A model generated the notes under the pieces. That model did no database searches and had not been told where the DNA came from. It saw nothing but the letters and a program-made list of their open reading frames with translations. Position numbers and translations under genes: made by a program. Positions 1 to 11,200 of a stretch of 64,000 nucleotides of DNA are shown piece by piece. Within the stretch, counting starts at the first letter, position 1, and each line of letters begins with the position of its first letter. The DNA is taken from contig NC_135720.1 of NCBI RefSeq assembly GCF_964656455.1, positions 110,930,696-110,994,695 on the forward strand, read 5' to 3'. The stretch is from Halichoerus grypus (lineage: Eukaryota > Chordata > Mammalia > Carnivora > Phocidae).

Positions 1-83
1 TGGGGGGACTCGATCCCAGGACCCCAGAATCATGACCTGAGCCGAAAGCAGACACTTAACCAACTGAGCCACCCAGGCGTCCC
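1..83 (-). mobile_element. Can-SINE (SINEC), cut by window start
   Basis: Antisense head of a tRNA-derived carnivoran SINE: CTCGATCCCAGGACC, ATCATGACCTGAGCC, CTGAGCCACCCAGGCGTCCC. The tail lies left of the window. Confidence 0.9.
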
Positions 84-705
84 ATTGTTTCTAAATTTCT
101 GACAGCTACTAATTTGGGGGTGTTTGGGAATGAGAAATTGGAATCTTGAGAATTCTTGGAAATTTCTGAAATCATAAATTATTCTGTATTTTCCATAACA
201 CTATATTTATAGGTTTTAAATGGGTGACAATAAATAATAAACAGTGAATCATTTTTCTGTAATAGGGTTATGCTAAAAGTTTTAGAGTCCTTTTGTTTAA
301 AAAAAGACACTATTAATGCGTGGTTTATTATTACTATGAACCAATATATTCTGACAAGATTATACATTTCAATAACATGTAAAATTGTTCCCTACCTGAA
401 ATAGACATTTGATAAGAGACAATGTCAAATAAAGAAACACGAACACAAAATTAATGACAAATAAAAATCATTAAAATTGAAAGATAACAAATATTTAATA
501 TTAAAATGTTTTCATTAAATATTAAATGAAAATTTTAAAACACACAACACATTAATTGATTTAACAGTCTTGATCTTTGTTTTACAACAAATATTCCAGA
601 TATAGAAAAAAACCCTTTTGTGTTGACATTGTTTGAATCATCAAGCAAATGTTCAAAAGTGTCTTCAGTTTCGGTGCTAGGCACATGTGCTTCATATAAG
701 CCCTC
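84..705. other. AT-rich intergenic stretch, nothing recognised
   Basis: Strongly AT-rich with short A and T runs. The open frame on the minus strand (179-367) is short and composition-driven. No repeat family or gene recognised. Confidence 0.5.
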
Positions 706-891
706 TTTTTTTTTTTTTAATAAAGCTTTTATTTATTTACTTGTCAGAGAGAGAAAGAGCACACATAAGCAGGGGGAGCTGCAGGCTCCCTGCTGAGCAA
801 GGAGCCCAATCTGGGACTCGATCCCAGAACCCTGGGATCATGACCCGAGTCGAAGGCAGATGCTTAACCAACTGAGTCACCCAGGTGTCCC
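706..891 (-). mobile_element. Can-SINE (SINEC)
   Basis: T-run (antisense A tail), TTTATTTATTT, GAGAGAGAAAGAG region, then the antisense tRNA-like head ending CTGAGTCACCCAGGTGTCCC. Sits directly beside the next SINE, in the same orientation. Confidence 0.92.
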
Positions 892-922
892 TCTGTCTCT
901 CTCTCTGTTTTGTTTTGTTTTG

Positions 923-1126
923 TTTTTTTTAAGATTTATTTATTTATTTTAGAGAGAGAAAGAGTGCAGTGGGGGAAGGGGCAGACGGAGAGGGGGAGAG
1001 AGAATCTTAAGCAGACTCCACACTGAGCATGGAGCCCAAAGAGGGGCTCAATCTCATGACCCTGAGATCACCATCTGAGCTGAAACTGAGTGGGTCACTT
1101 AGTCAACTGCGCCACGCAGGCACCCC
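923..1126 (-). mobile_element. Can-SINE (SINEC), older copy
   Basis: T-run, AAGATTTATTTATTT, GA-rich middle, and a diverged antisense head ending GCCACGCAGGCACCCC. About 30 bp of CT- and TTTTG-repeat separates it from the copy at 706-891, suggesting that the neighbour inserted at its T-rich end. Confidence 0.88.
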
Positions 1127-2150
1127 CTCCTTTTTTTTTTGAACAATGAAAACTCTTTGTGTGCTTGTCTTGATTTTTTTTTTTTTTTTGCCATTGAAAT
1201 TGATACTGCTTTTGCTCATTCAGATTTTAGACCAGTTTCTGATTTCATGTCTGAGAATTCCACAACATTCCCATTTTCTTCTCTTTACATTTCTTCCATT
1301 GTGAATATCTAAGCCCTAGCAAATGCCAGTGACCATGCCTGGATAGTACTTGAAGATTGTAACATTCAGATCCTAGCAAGGTTAACAGCACTTCACATAC
1401 CAAAATTGCCAATTTAAGGGCTTATTTTGCTTCTGAAACTTATTTCTTGGAATATTGTTAATAAGATTAATATAAAGTATACTATGCATATAAACTTCTT
1501 AATATTTATTTTATTTGTAAGACTGTCTCACCATGACAGTACACAGGGCCACAAACACACATTGATATAATGGCGATAGCTACAAGCAAGACTTCTCACC
1601 TATGACCTCCTGACCTAGTTCGCAGAGATGTTGACATTAACCTTCAACTCCATGGATAAGGGCTGTTTCTAGCATTTGCTGTCAACTTGACATCAGTTGA
1701 CCCTATAAACCAGTAACATCTCTATGTTGATTATGAAACTTCAATTCTTGCAGGGGAATTATAATACTTTTTTCCATTTTTCAGTTTTCTGGACTGACTT
1801 CAACAAAGAGAATTTCTGAGAAGTGCTGGGAAGATATTAATGGGTTGTAACACTGGGTCTACAGCATGGCTTATGGGATGTGAGCTCTATCCAAGGAGAA
1901 TGAAGTCTTGACATGCCTATCCCTGGATGGGATGCTATTACCTAGAGGTTGGAAAGGTCATTAAAGAGAGGGCTGGACTCCAGTAGAAAGACCAACCAAC
2001 CCTGCATGGCTCCCCAGTGCCCTGCCTGTCTCCCCTGCTGAACTCTTGCAAGGCAAAGTTCCCCAGGGACCTATTCATAGCTCCCTTCTTGTCTTTATCT
2101 TTTTGCTCTCTGGGGCACCCCATTCATGATCTTGGTTTCAATGTAATGAT
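1127..2150. other. Intergenic sequence, no gene seen
   Basis: Non-coding in appearance, AT-rich to about 1.9 kb. The reading frames at 1938-2123 and 2017-2370 show no coding character or recognisable protein. Confidence 0.5.
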
Positions 2151-2760
2151 GGCACCCAAATTCACATCTCCAGCTCAGGCCCCTCCCATTTTCTACCTAA
2201 AGATCCATTTGCACATTTTTTTTGCTTCCAACCACATGACTCCAGGCTTTACTGATTTAGAAGTCAGAATACCCAAGGCAGAAATGCTTCCACCAGGGGA
2301 CAAAATGTCACCAGGCCCTTCTGTTTCTCATGCACAAGGGGGATTACAGTGTTGGCTGGGGCAACTTTAATTATCACTGGGAAACAATGGGACAGGGAGG
2401 TGTAATGGGGCATTTCCTAGTACTTCTAGGTCAAGGGGTAAACGTTAATGGAAGCCCATTGCAACACAAACAGGCAATACCATCCAAAACTCAGCCTTCC
2501 CCAGAAGGAGGGTTAAGGTTGCCCCACCAGATAAAGAACTCTGGCCAGCTGAGGTACTTGTGAAGGGCAGTGGGAGATGGGATAAAATGACAAATACCAG
2601 CTATGGTCTTCTGATTAGATGCAGGAATGAGAACTATAGTATTCACTCACATGGTACTCCTTGCTTTGAGATGGATATATTCATCTATGTTAACAAAATT
2701 TCCTTTTTACTCCCATCCTCATTCCCTATTATTTTTATACAGTCATGTTTTTGATGTCTG
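2150..2760 (+). repeat. Old dispersed repeat, possibly LTR-retroelement derived
   Basis: Around 2290-2700 the text (GGGACAAAATGTC, CTGGCCAGCTGAGGTACTTG, AAATACCAGCTATGG) resembles an old interspersed mammalian repeat I have seen many times but cannot name with certainty. The overlapping open frames at 2017-2754 are short and broken, with no credible product. Confidence 0.3.
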
Positions 2761-3184
2761 TATTTGCAATTGATTGCATAGATTATAGAATATCAAGAGG
2801 AGATCATGATGGAATTAGGAGAAGAATGGACATCCCAGTTATTCTGGTGGAACTGATGTGAATTTGGGTTGTCCCCCTTTGGGGAAAAAGGTAAATTTTC
2901 ATTTGTGAGGAATAAATTCCATTATGTTGGGTGGAAGCACGTTATGGCGGAGGTGCTCATGGTAAGTTTAAGAATGGAAGAAAGGTGTATGTTGACGTTG
3001 GGCAGCCAAGAGGTGGATTGTAGTGGACATCTGTCATTCTTCTTGTCTGCCTACATCCTTTAAACTTTCTTCCTTATTTGGGACCTCCTTACCTTCTTTG
3101 TCTACCTCTCCCCTAAGTAGAAGCCAGTAGAGCTCACTTACCCAGCATGCCTTGCACCAGGTATCTAACTTCATACCATTTTTT

Positions 3185-3430
3185 TGAGCACTTGGGTTGT
3201 GCCAGACACTGTGCGAAGCACCCTTCCTGCTATATCTCAATCCTTACAACTATTTTATGTGGTAAGTACTCTCAGTAGCCTCATATCAGAGACAAGGAAA
3301 CAGACTCAGAGAGATTAAGTAACTTGTCCAAGACGACACAGCTAATAAATGGTGGAGCTGAAATTCACAAGTAAATGGTGGACCCGGTGCCGTCTGACTG
3401 CGTGACTGAGCTTTTAACCATCTGCCTCTA
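3185..3430 (+). repeat. MIR SINE
   Basis: Sense-orientation MIR: GAGCACTTGGGTTGTGCCAG, a GAGATTAAGTAACTTGTCCA core, ACACAGCTAATAAATGG, and TTTAACCATCTGCCTC at the end. Nearly full length and diverged. Confidence 0.85.
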
Positions 3431-3529
3431 GGTGACATCTGTATTTGATGGGAGAACACACAGATAATGTCATTATAATCTCAACGTGTTCAGGGTATGA
3501 CTCTAAGAGCAAGGAGGAAAAGCAATCAG

Positions 3530-4060
3530 TGGAGATCCAGGAAGACTTCTGGGAAAAGATCTAGCCTGAGCTGATCCTGAGGGATGCGGGGAACTGGCTA
3601 GATAAAGGGGGATGGGCAGGGCACTCCAGACTGGGAACCGCATGTGCAAAGGCCCAGAGGAATGAACTGACATGACTGCAGCAGCCATATTTCCGTCGTG
3701 TGGAGGGGAGCGGAGGGAAGGAAGGCAGGGCCCAGATCCCTCAGAGTGCCAGGTGCTAAGCTGAAGAATCTGAACTTGATCCTGGAAGCTATATGGAGAG
3801 CAACAAAGGGATTTACAGTGGATTTGTGATTCGGGAAATCTCTGGCAGAACAGGAAGATGGTTTGCGGGGTGTGTGCGCTGGAAGCAGGGCGCTCTAGGA
3901 GGCCTTTGCATAATCCAGGTGAGAAATGAACAGAGTCACAGGGAAGAAGCCACAGTGAGGGGAAGAGGAAACGAACAGAAGGGATGGACATGACACGTGG
4001 AGGAGGTAGAATCTGCAGGACTTAGATGTGGATTCTAAGAGGAGAGTTAGAGCTCAGGGT
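3530..4060 (+). repeat. Ancient dispersed repeat, family A copy
   Basis: Contains GTGCAAAGGCCCAGAGG, TCTGAACTTGATCCTG and GCATAATCCAGGTGAGA. The same order of blocks recurs at 26520-27200, 36810-37480 and 59915-60320 in the same orientation, so this is a dispersed family rather than unique sequence. I cannot name it. The 162-codon minus-strand frame at 3503-3991 is inside it and is not a gene. Confidence 0.55.
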
Positions 4061-4199
4061 TCAGTCCCAGATGGCTGCCTGGGTCATGGGGGAAATGGTG
4101 AGCCATCCACGGAGATGAACACGGGAGGAAGAAGGAGCTTTAAAATTTTCAAGCACAGAGGTGGGCAGCCTCGGGGAGCCCGGGGCCGACGATGCACCT

Positions 4200-4460
4200 A
4201 ACAACAGCTGGCAATTGCTAAACACATGGAGCTCACTAGGCCCTGTGCTGAGAGCCAGCTTCACAGGGATGTGGTAAAGATGAAATGAGTTAATACATGT
4301 AAGGTGTTGAGAACAGTGCCTCTCACAAAGTAAGCACCCTGGAAGAATTTGCGGTTCTTATCGCTATTACTAGCCTTGATTTACAAAGAAACGGGGCACT
4401 ATAAGAGAGGTAAGGTAGCTTGCCCAGGTCACATAGGCAAGGAGTAGCTGTCTGACCCTC
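4200..4460 (+). repeat. MIR-like fragment(s)
   Basis: AAATGAGTTAATACATGTAAGG, GAACAGTGCCTCTCAC and AGGTAGCTTGCCCAGGTCAC are decayed MIR blocks in sense orientation, apparently from two elements. Confidence 0.6.
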
Positions 4461-4839
4461 GCGCAGTGCCCCCGACCTCACTCACACCTTGCTGTCCGCG
4501 GGTCGCAGAGTGTGGATGGTGCTCAGAGCCTGTGGATAGTGATCAGAGCCGTGGGGCAGAGGAGCTCACCCAGGGGGAGCATGAAAAGGATAAAAGCAGG
4601 GGCTGAGAACCGAGGCCCAGGGTACACTGATAAAGCTGTCTCCGAAGACCCTCAGCCGACCGTGTGCCCCTGGGGTCCGCTGGTGCTCTGATGCAAGCAC
4701 TGCTCACCCCTGCAGGGTTTTTAAACAGTATGTTCCCACTATATTCCTGCGTCCCACCCACGAACCTCTGCTTCAGTCATTCTGGAAAAGTCGAGGTCCC
4801 GGGCCGACCTCGAGAGACCCCGAGCTCACAGTGAACTCC

Positions 4840-4990
4840 TTCAGCATGGGTGGGATGCTGAGTGTCCTTGGCTGAAAGGTGGGGATAAATGTGGTACCTC
4901 TTAGGGGGTTGTGGTGAGGGTCGAGATAATGTTGCGCAATGTCCTCCATAAAGCGGAGCCATTATTATTCTTGGCACTTAGTATTATTGC
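4840..4990 (+). repeat. MIR fragment
   Basis: GGGGATAAATGTGGTACC followed by GTTGTGGTGAGGGTCGAGAT and a short ATTATTATT region: the 5'-central part of a sense MIR. Confidence 0.6.
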
Positions 4991-6170
4991 TATTGGTGCT
5001 CAGGGTTGACTCTCTGGGGTCTGGCCCAGCATCTAGGACTTAACGAAGAGCTGTGGAATAAATGTGTCCATCAGAGCACCTTGGTTCTGGTTCTAGCTTC
5101 CCTTTGGGTGCATCCCTCAGAGACTGTTTCCAGACTGGAGACCTTAACTGTACCCCACAGGGCTCCCAGGATGAAATGAGAGCATCCAGGTCTGTATTTT
5201 GAGGACTGAGAAGTGTCCTACAAATGCAGTACACCGTCACGCTCTATCTCCCTTCCCCGGAGGTGGCTGGTGACAGGCCAGGGAAGGCGAGCGGGAGGCT
5301 GTCCTGAACTGGTGGGCAGCTCTTGGCTCCTGGTCAAACGGGGGGGCAGGGGGTGAGGTTGGCAGGTGGCCGGGAGGATGTGGGCCAGGCGTGGGCTGCC
5401 GCCAGCTCACCAGGGTCAGGAGGGATTGTTGAGGCTAACGGACCGCGGCCTCCCTCCTGCCCGTCCCAGAGCGTGTCTAACGGTTTGGCGTTCAGTGGTG
5501 TTGCACGCTCCCTGTCTGCTTGCCCCTGCGCACGTGTGTGTGTCTGTGGGCGTGCACACTTAGGGAAACCTCGACTATCTCCCAGAGTAGAGAGGGGGCG
5601 AGCATGAAATCTGTGAGAAGCCTCCTCTTGTATGCAGGAGAGATCATTGGAACACTCGGAGCGTTTAGGTTTGTTTGGGTGTCTGTCCTGATCTCTGCAA
5701 GCCCAGCATGTGCACATGGGTCTGTATGAGCTGCTTAATGGTGCCAGTGGACCACACATGGAGAAATGGTGGGCCGGTAGAGATGGCGGGGTCAGCCTGG
5801 TGGCTGGGCGCCGCGGCTCACGCTGGGGGCGACAGTGTTGGTGGTGCCGAGGCTGGGTTGATGGTGGCCTCTTGCCTGGCCCTTTCACACGCTGTAGACA
5901 TTTTCCCTGTAGGTCAGGCCTTTCCTTGAGAAGGAAGGGTGATGAGGAGAAGGTTGGGAGGAGGGGAAGAGAGGAGACGGGTCCTTAGCTCTCAGGACCC
6001 ACTGTCCAACCAGCAGTCTCTCCTGGACAATCCAGCTCTTCCAATATCATTTTTTTCCTCCAGAAAGCAGTGCGCTTTTGCTGTGTGATTGGGAAGGTAA
6101 TGGGTGGGAGCAAGCCCCTGCTGTGGCATTTTTATCTGGGTGGAGTGAACACGCTCCTCCCAGCTTTCCT
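4991..6170. other. Intergenic sequence, no gene seen
   Basis: Moderately GC-rich, with several frames open on both strands (longest 184 codons on the minus strand, 5334-5888). They overlap each other and show no recognisable protein domain. Confidence 0.5.
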
Positions 6171-6310
6171 CTACTGCTCCCCTACCCAGAATACCTCCCA
6201 TTCCGGCTGACATCTCACCTATCCCTAAAGGCGCAGCTCAAATGCACCCCGTTTATCACGCCTTCCTAGGTCTCACACGATAGAATTAAATGCTCTATCC
6301 TTGGAACTCC
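6170..6310 (+). repeat. L2 LINE fragment
   Basis: AGCTCAAATGCACCCC, CACGCCTTCCTAGGTC and ATTAAATGCTCTATCC match the widely repeated L2 3' region reading GCTCAAATGTCACCTC / GGCCTTCCCTGACC. Confidence 0.6.
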
Positions 6311-6383
6311 TCAGTTGCGAAGACAACTGTGTAGTAGTTTTGTGTGGTTCTGGGTGGGCCCAAGTTACATTACAAACTTGGTC

Positions 6384-6564
6384 GGGGCGCCTGGGTGGCT
6401 CAGTCTGCCTTCAGCTCAGGTCACGATCCTGGGGTCCTGGGATCGAGCCCTGTATCAGGCTCCTTGCTCCGTGGGGAGCCTGCTTCTCCTTCTCCCTCCA
6501 CCCTTCCTCCCACTCGTGCGCGCTCTCTCTCTCAAATAAATAAATAAAATCTTGGGGAAACAAA
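6384..6564 (+). mobile_element. Can-SINE (SINEC), younger of a stacked pair
   Basis: Head GGGGCGCCTGGGTGGCTCAG, ATCCTGGGGTCCTGGGATCG, CT-rich middle and an AAATAAATAAATAAAATC tail. Flanked by the 10-bp duplication AAACTTGGTC at 6374-6383 and 6565-6574. Confidence 0.95.
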
Positions 6565-6580
6565 AAACTTGGTCAATGTC

Positions 6581-6769
6581 AGGGCACCTGGGTGGCTCAG
6601 TCGGTTACGCATCCCACTCGATTTTGGTTTGGGTCATGATCTCAGGGTTGTGAGATGGAGCCCTGCTCGCTGGGGGAGGGGGGCTCCCATGAGATTCTCT
6701 TCCTCTCCCTCCGCTCCTCCCCTCCGCTTGCTCTCTCTCAAATAAATAAATAAATCTTTAGGAAAAAAC
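6581..6769 (+). mobile_element. Can-SINE (SINEC), older of a stacked pair
   Basis: Head AGGGCACCTGGGTGGCTCAG, CATGATCTCAGGGTTGTGAG and an AAATAAATAAATAAATC tail. Its target duplication reads AACTTGGTCAATGTC on the left (6566-6580) and AACTTGGTCAGTGTC on the right (6771-6785), including the same AACTTGGTC as the neighbouring SINE. Confidence 0.95.
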
Positions 6770-7049
6770 AAACTTGGTCAGTGTCCTTCTCCAATTTAGA
6801 CCGTAAGTTCTTGGGGTTCAGGTCTGTGTGGCTGGAGACACCAAGGCCTGGTACAGTGGTGTCTTGTTTCACAGCTAGGTCCCTGCGGGAAACACCCTGA
6901 TTTGGACCACTTGCCAATCTCTGTGGTATAAATACTGCCACCATGTTAAAGCTACCCACGTAACACCACGGCAGGTGGGGGTGGGAAGAGGCATATACCA
7001 TCAGCTCTGTGGGCTGCTCGGAGCTGGTTCCAGTATGCACTTGCTGATT

Positions 7050-7145
7050 CATGTCTGTGCCCCATAAATGTTGACATCAGCTAGTGCCTGGCACATAGTA
7101 GGCCCTCACTACCTGCCTGAATGAATAAATGAATCAGCAAATACA
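7050..7145 (+). repeat. MIR/L2 3'-end fragment
   Basis: AGTGCCTGGCACATAGTAGG followed by TGAATGAATAAATGAATC, the classical 3' end shared by MIR and L2 elements. Confidence 0.7.
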
Positions 7146-7639
7146 TAAATAAATGAGTGGCTGAAGGCATGGATGGGCGGGTGAAATTAAATCAAGTGGC
7201 TAAGGCAGTGGTGACTCATGGCTGACTCTGGCAGGGGGAGGTGGGAGGAGAGAAGAGTTGTGTCTGTGTCAGGCCGGGGCATGGGCGGTCAGCACCAGGC
7301 AGATCCAAGGTACCCCAGTCTCCCACCCAGAGGACCTTCCTGCTTCCCCCTCCCCCCCCGCCCCCATTCCTCTGGTGCTGAGGCTTCTTTGCATTTTCTC
7401 ATAAATAACCTGTAATGCTGCTGAATGCAGTTTTCTTGTTGGGTCTTTTGTTTCTTCAATCATGACAAAAGCTGCACTAATGAGTTATTGGAAAAACCAA
7501 GCCTGCTCCAGGCCAGAGAGGCTGGGTGAGCAGGAAGGAGGGGGGAGGTGCAGAGCACGCGGGGCAGGGAGCTGAGCCATTCCGAGAAGGAGAGCTGGCG
7601 AGCTCTAGAGAGGGAATTTTAAAAGCCCTAATAGCTCCT

Positions 7640-8560
7640 ATGTGTCCAGGGCTTTCCAGTTCACATAGACTACCTCAAGCAATCCTTCTCCCCACGTTGG
7701 TTGGGCAGGTGTTATTCCTGGGGGGAAATATCATTCTTATATCATCCCATTGCTCTCAGGCGTTTCCACCTCGGGGCCTCTGCCTGCACACCCTTGCAGC
7801 CAGGTATCTGCTTGTCTCCCTCCCTGACTTCACTCAGCTGCTTGATTGAACCGAACATGTCCTCACAGGGACCTTCCCCAACGACCCTGTCTAAAGGGAT
7901 ACCATTCCTCCTTCTCCACCCCCTTGCCTATTTTAATTTTGTTCTCACAGCACCAACTATAATCTGATGTCTTGGGTTGGATTTCCCCAGAGCAGACCCA
8001 AAACAAGTATTTGAGGGCAAGTGGTGTTTGGTGACTCCAGGAAATACCCACGGGAGAAGGGGGAGTTGATCCAGGGAAGGGAAGGCAGCCGATAACGGGC
8101 ATATTTTCCCCCAGTTACTGTGGGGAACTGGAGCCCAGTCCTGCTAGGGAACTCTGGGAGCTAGTGTGGGACACAGGCCTCAGAAACGTCCTGTCTGAGG
8201 GGAGAGGGAACTGGGGTATTTATGCACCAGTTCTGTGAGTCTCTGGCTGACGGCTGCACCCAGGGAGCTGGGAGACCCTGGCCCTTCTGCCTACGTGGGT
8301 AGGCACAGAAACCTCAAGCAAAGGCACCCTCTAATGGGGTGCTGGCAATTAGAAGTCAGCCAGAGGGTTAGTTAGTATGAGAGGATGTGGGCCGAGCTCC
8401 CACAGCATCTACTAGACCTGGGATGATATAACAATATTATTGTCTGTCTTACCCACTAACATCGAAGAGAGGGACTTTGTTATGTTCACTGGTATATCCT
8501 CTGTGCCTGAAACAGTGTGTGGTAATCATGACATAGTTGTTGAATGAATGGATGCCCGTT
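7640..8560 (+). repeat. L2 LINE 3' portion, interrupted
   Basis: First part (about 7640-7975): GGGGCCTCTGCCTGCAC, GACCTTCCCCAACGACC, ATTTTGTTCTCACAGCAC. Second part (about 8425-8560): TTGTCTGTCTTACCCACTA, GGGACTTTGTTATG, TTGTTGAATGAATGG. They are consecutive parts of one L2, separated by the unrelated repeat at 7980-8400. Confidence 0.7.
7980..8400 (+). repeat. Dispersed repeat, family B, inserted in the L2
   Basis: Starts near CCCCAGAGCAGACCC and contains GGGGTATTTATGCACCAG. A second copy with the same order of blocks occurs at 32085-32420. I cannot name the family; its placement splits the L2 at 7640-8560. Confidence 0.5.
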
Positions 8561-9739
8561 TTACAGATAAAGATGGTGAGGCTTGGAGACGTGAAGGACT
8601 GCGCCCAAGATTAGACTCATGCACAACAGAAGTATTTACTGAACACTTCTTTTGGGTCCAACACTTCAGTCTCTCTGACTTCAATTTCTGGGCTTCCCCT
8701 TAGGAACCCTCTTCCCCTGCCTGGGTCCTAGGAAGGGGGAGGTGGGGCTTTGGTGACTCCATTCCATACCCCCTGGCGCATAAATGCCTCAGTCTGACCT
8801 CACAAGGAGAGAAGCCATCATTCAAGGCATGAGTTGTATTGCCACGATCTATACTGTGATGTTATTTGGTGTTTTTCCCACTTCACTTGGAATAGTGACA
8901 GATATTTCCCCCTTCTCCATCCCAAGAAAGGAACCAAGGTCAGCATCTAAGTCTGGGCTTTTTTGCCTCAAAGAGCTTTGGGTTTTGTTGTCAAAGCAGG
9001 GATTCCTGCCCCTTCTCCCCCCACCCCCGTTAGGTTTGGGGGGTGGAGGTCTCCTGGGGGGAGGTGAAGAGAGAGAGGACTGGACAAGGAATGAGGAAAG
9101 TGGTCTGACTAGGAGGGAAAAGGGAGACAGACCTCTCAGCCAGGGAAGGACAGAGATTTGGGGGCTTTTGTTTGGGGCCTTGTGTCTCTCTGGCCTGTGG
9201 TGCCAGACAGGGCCGTTTGTGGAGGCTGAGTGATGAGCACTGAGGCCTGGAGGGGCTTCAGGGCCCACTTGTGGTCATGAGAGGGCTGCTGTGGGGACCC
9301 CAGAGCCTGTCCAGGGCGGCCAAGCCCGAGAGAGGCCTGGCCCAGGGTTCAGGAGCCAAGGTGACAGGAGTTAATTACCATGGCAACCACAAGGCCTCAG
9401 GCCCCTTCTCCTGGGTTCCAGATTCTTCTATGACCTGAGACTCCCATCCCCAAACATAACTAAGGTTGATTTCTCAGCACTCTGGCAATTGGAGACTTGG
9501 GATCAGAATTTATTTGACTTGAAAAAATAAAACTGTATGACATTTATTGCATGTGGATGTTGCTGAGTAAATTCAAGCCCACTCCAGTGCAAAGGGACCT
9601 GAGGGCCTCTGGATGAGAGGCCCTCACAGGCCTCCTGTCTGCTGGCTGGCGTGGCCAGGCAAAGCCAAACCCCAGGGCAGGCCTCCTGGGTGTTTAGAGG
9701 GCCAAGGAGGCCACAGGGGAAACACTGGAAGAATTAAAA
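8561..9739. other. Intergenic sequence, no gene seen
   Basis: Mostly unique-looking sequence. The 149-codon plus-strand frame (8784-9233) and the 139-codon minus-strand frame opposite it mirror each other across a G/C-rich purine stretch and have no recognisable domain. It contains an RFX-like site (separate entry). Confidence 0.5.
9374..9388. promoter_or_regulatory. Candidate RFX X-box
   Basis: ATTACCATGGCAACC closely matches the palindromic RFX-factor consensus GTTNCCATGGNAAC, directly after TTAATTA. About 11.2 kb upstream of the MDGA1 ATG. Motif match only. Confidence 0.4.
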
Positions 9740-9918
9740 TTTTTTTTTTAAAAGATTTTGTTTATTTATTTGACAGAGAGAGAGTGGCAGGCAGAGGGAG
9801 AGTGAGAAGCAGGCTCCCCACTGAGCAGGGAGCCCGACGCGGGACTCGATCCCAGGACCCTGGGATCATGACCTGAGCCGAAGGCAGACGCCTAATGACT
9901 GAGCCACCCAGGCGCCCC
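9740..9918 (-). mobile_element. Can-SINE (SINEC)
   Basis: T-run, AAGATTTTGTTTATTTATTT, GACAGAGAGAGAGTGG, then the antisense head ending CTGAGCCACCCAGGCGCCCC. Likely imperfect target duplication TGGAAGAATT / TGGAGGAATT. Confidence 0.95.
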
Positions 9919-9924
9919 TGGAGG

Positions 9925-10150
9925 AATTTAATTTAAAAAAAAAAAAAAGTATTTGAAAATCACATTTGTTTATTTCTGATTGTAAAAATAATCCATACTG
10001 CTTGTAGGAAATTGGGGGAAAAAATAGAAACACATGAAGACAGAAATGCAAATCGCCCATAATCCCAGCGCCCACGATAATCATTAAAATGGCATTATCT
10101 GTCATCTCATCTTTATTCTGCATACAGCTTTCTACATAATTGAGACCCTA
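9925..10150. repeat. Old interspersed repeat fragment, possibly L1
   Basis: TTGTAAAAATAATCCATACTG, CGCCCATAATCCCAGCGCCC and CTTTCTACATAATTGAGACC match a common old mammalian repeat text; family tentative. Confidence 0.4.
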
Positions 10151-10329
10151 TTAATATTATTTATATAATTTAAATTCTATCTATAGTGGACAACAGGTCC
10201 CTGAAGTCTGCACAGTGAAGAAACGAAGAACACGCACACAAGCACTCCCCCACAAACACCCACACGTTAATTTTCACAGATGGTGGAGAATGGAGCAGGG
10301 GAAAGACCCGTGAACAGTACTAATGGGTC

Positions 10330-10430
10330 CCTACCCAGTTACTCAACGGTGTCATGACCCCGAAGTTACTTCACCCTCTCTGCCTTAGTTTCCCAAGCTA
10401 TAAAATGGGGGGTTGATAAAACCCCATTTA
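10330..10430 (+). repeat. MIR fragment
   Basis: TTACTTCACCCTCTCTGCC and TATAAAATGGGG: a decayed sense MIR 5'-central part. Confidence 0.5.
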
Positions 10431-10647
10431 ACTGCCTCCCAGCATCTTGGGGAGGGTCAGACGTGAAAGCCCTTTATCAACTGTAGTGGTATCACTAAGC
10501 CATGTGGTGGCAGTCGAATTCGGAGCTCCAGCTTTTGGCATTTGATGTACTGTGTGGCTTTGAGCCAGTTCCTTAGTTTCTCTGGTCTTAGCTACCGACT
10601 TAGTTAAATGAAGGACTGGACTACGCTTCCTAAAAAGAAGACTAAGA

Positions 10648-10850
10648 ATTTTTAGAACACTTACTATATACCAGGCACTTCGTATGCATTTTCTCATTTC
10701 ATTCCCCTCCTAGCTCGGTGGGGTCAGTGCTATTCTTACCACCCTTGCACCCATGAGGAAACAGACACAGAGAGGTTAAGTGACCTGCCCACAGTTGCTC
10801 AGCTAGTAAGGAATAGAGCTGGGGTTAAAATTAAGGACTCCTGAGCACTG
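10648..10850 (+). repeat. MIR SINE
   Basis: GAACACTTACTATATACCAG, CATGAGGAAACAGACACAG, AGAGGTTAAGTGACCTGCC and AGCTAGTAAGG in order. Confidence 0.85.
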
Positions 10851-11024
10851 CTTGTCACGTGTGACTATTAAGCACTTGAAAAGTGGCCAGTGTGACTGAC
10901 TTTTAATTTTTACTTTATTAAACTCAAACAGCAACTAGTAGCTCGTGCCTATGTGTCAGCCGGCGCAACTCTAGGTTTAGGCCCCTCTTCTAGGTCAGAG
11001 GTGAAGGGTATGGACTCTATAGTC

Positions 11025-11200
11025 TCTGGAGCCAGATCATCTGGTTTGATAATCAGTTTTGCCACTTACTAGCTGTGTGACCTTGGGGGAGTGACTGAAC
11101 CTCTCTGTTCCTCAGTTTCCCCCACCTCTAAAACGAAGATGATAAAGCTCTCTACCTCCTTTGATGGTCCTGAGGGCATTTTATGGTTATGTGATGGTAC
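11025..11200 (+). repeat. MIR SINE, 5' part
   Basis: TTGCCACTTACTAGCTGTG, TGACCTTGGGGGAGTGACTG and CCTCTCTGTTCCTCAGTTTC are textbook MIR text. Confidence 0.88.

Noticed and set aside
5334..5888. 184-codon minus-strand frame upstream of MDGA1
   Set aside because: No recognisable domain, His/Pro/Arg-rich composition, competing plus-strand frames, no neighbouring exons.
6384..6470. tRNA-like head sequences in the SINEs as possible tRNA genes
   Set aside because: They are diverged tRNA-derived SINE heads with SINE bodies, A-rich tails and target duplications.
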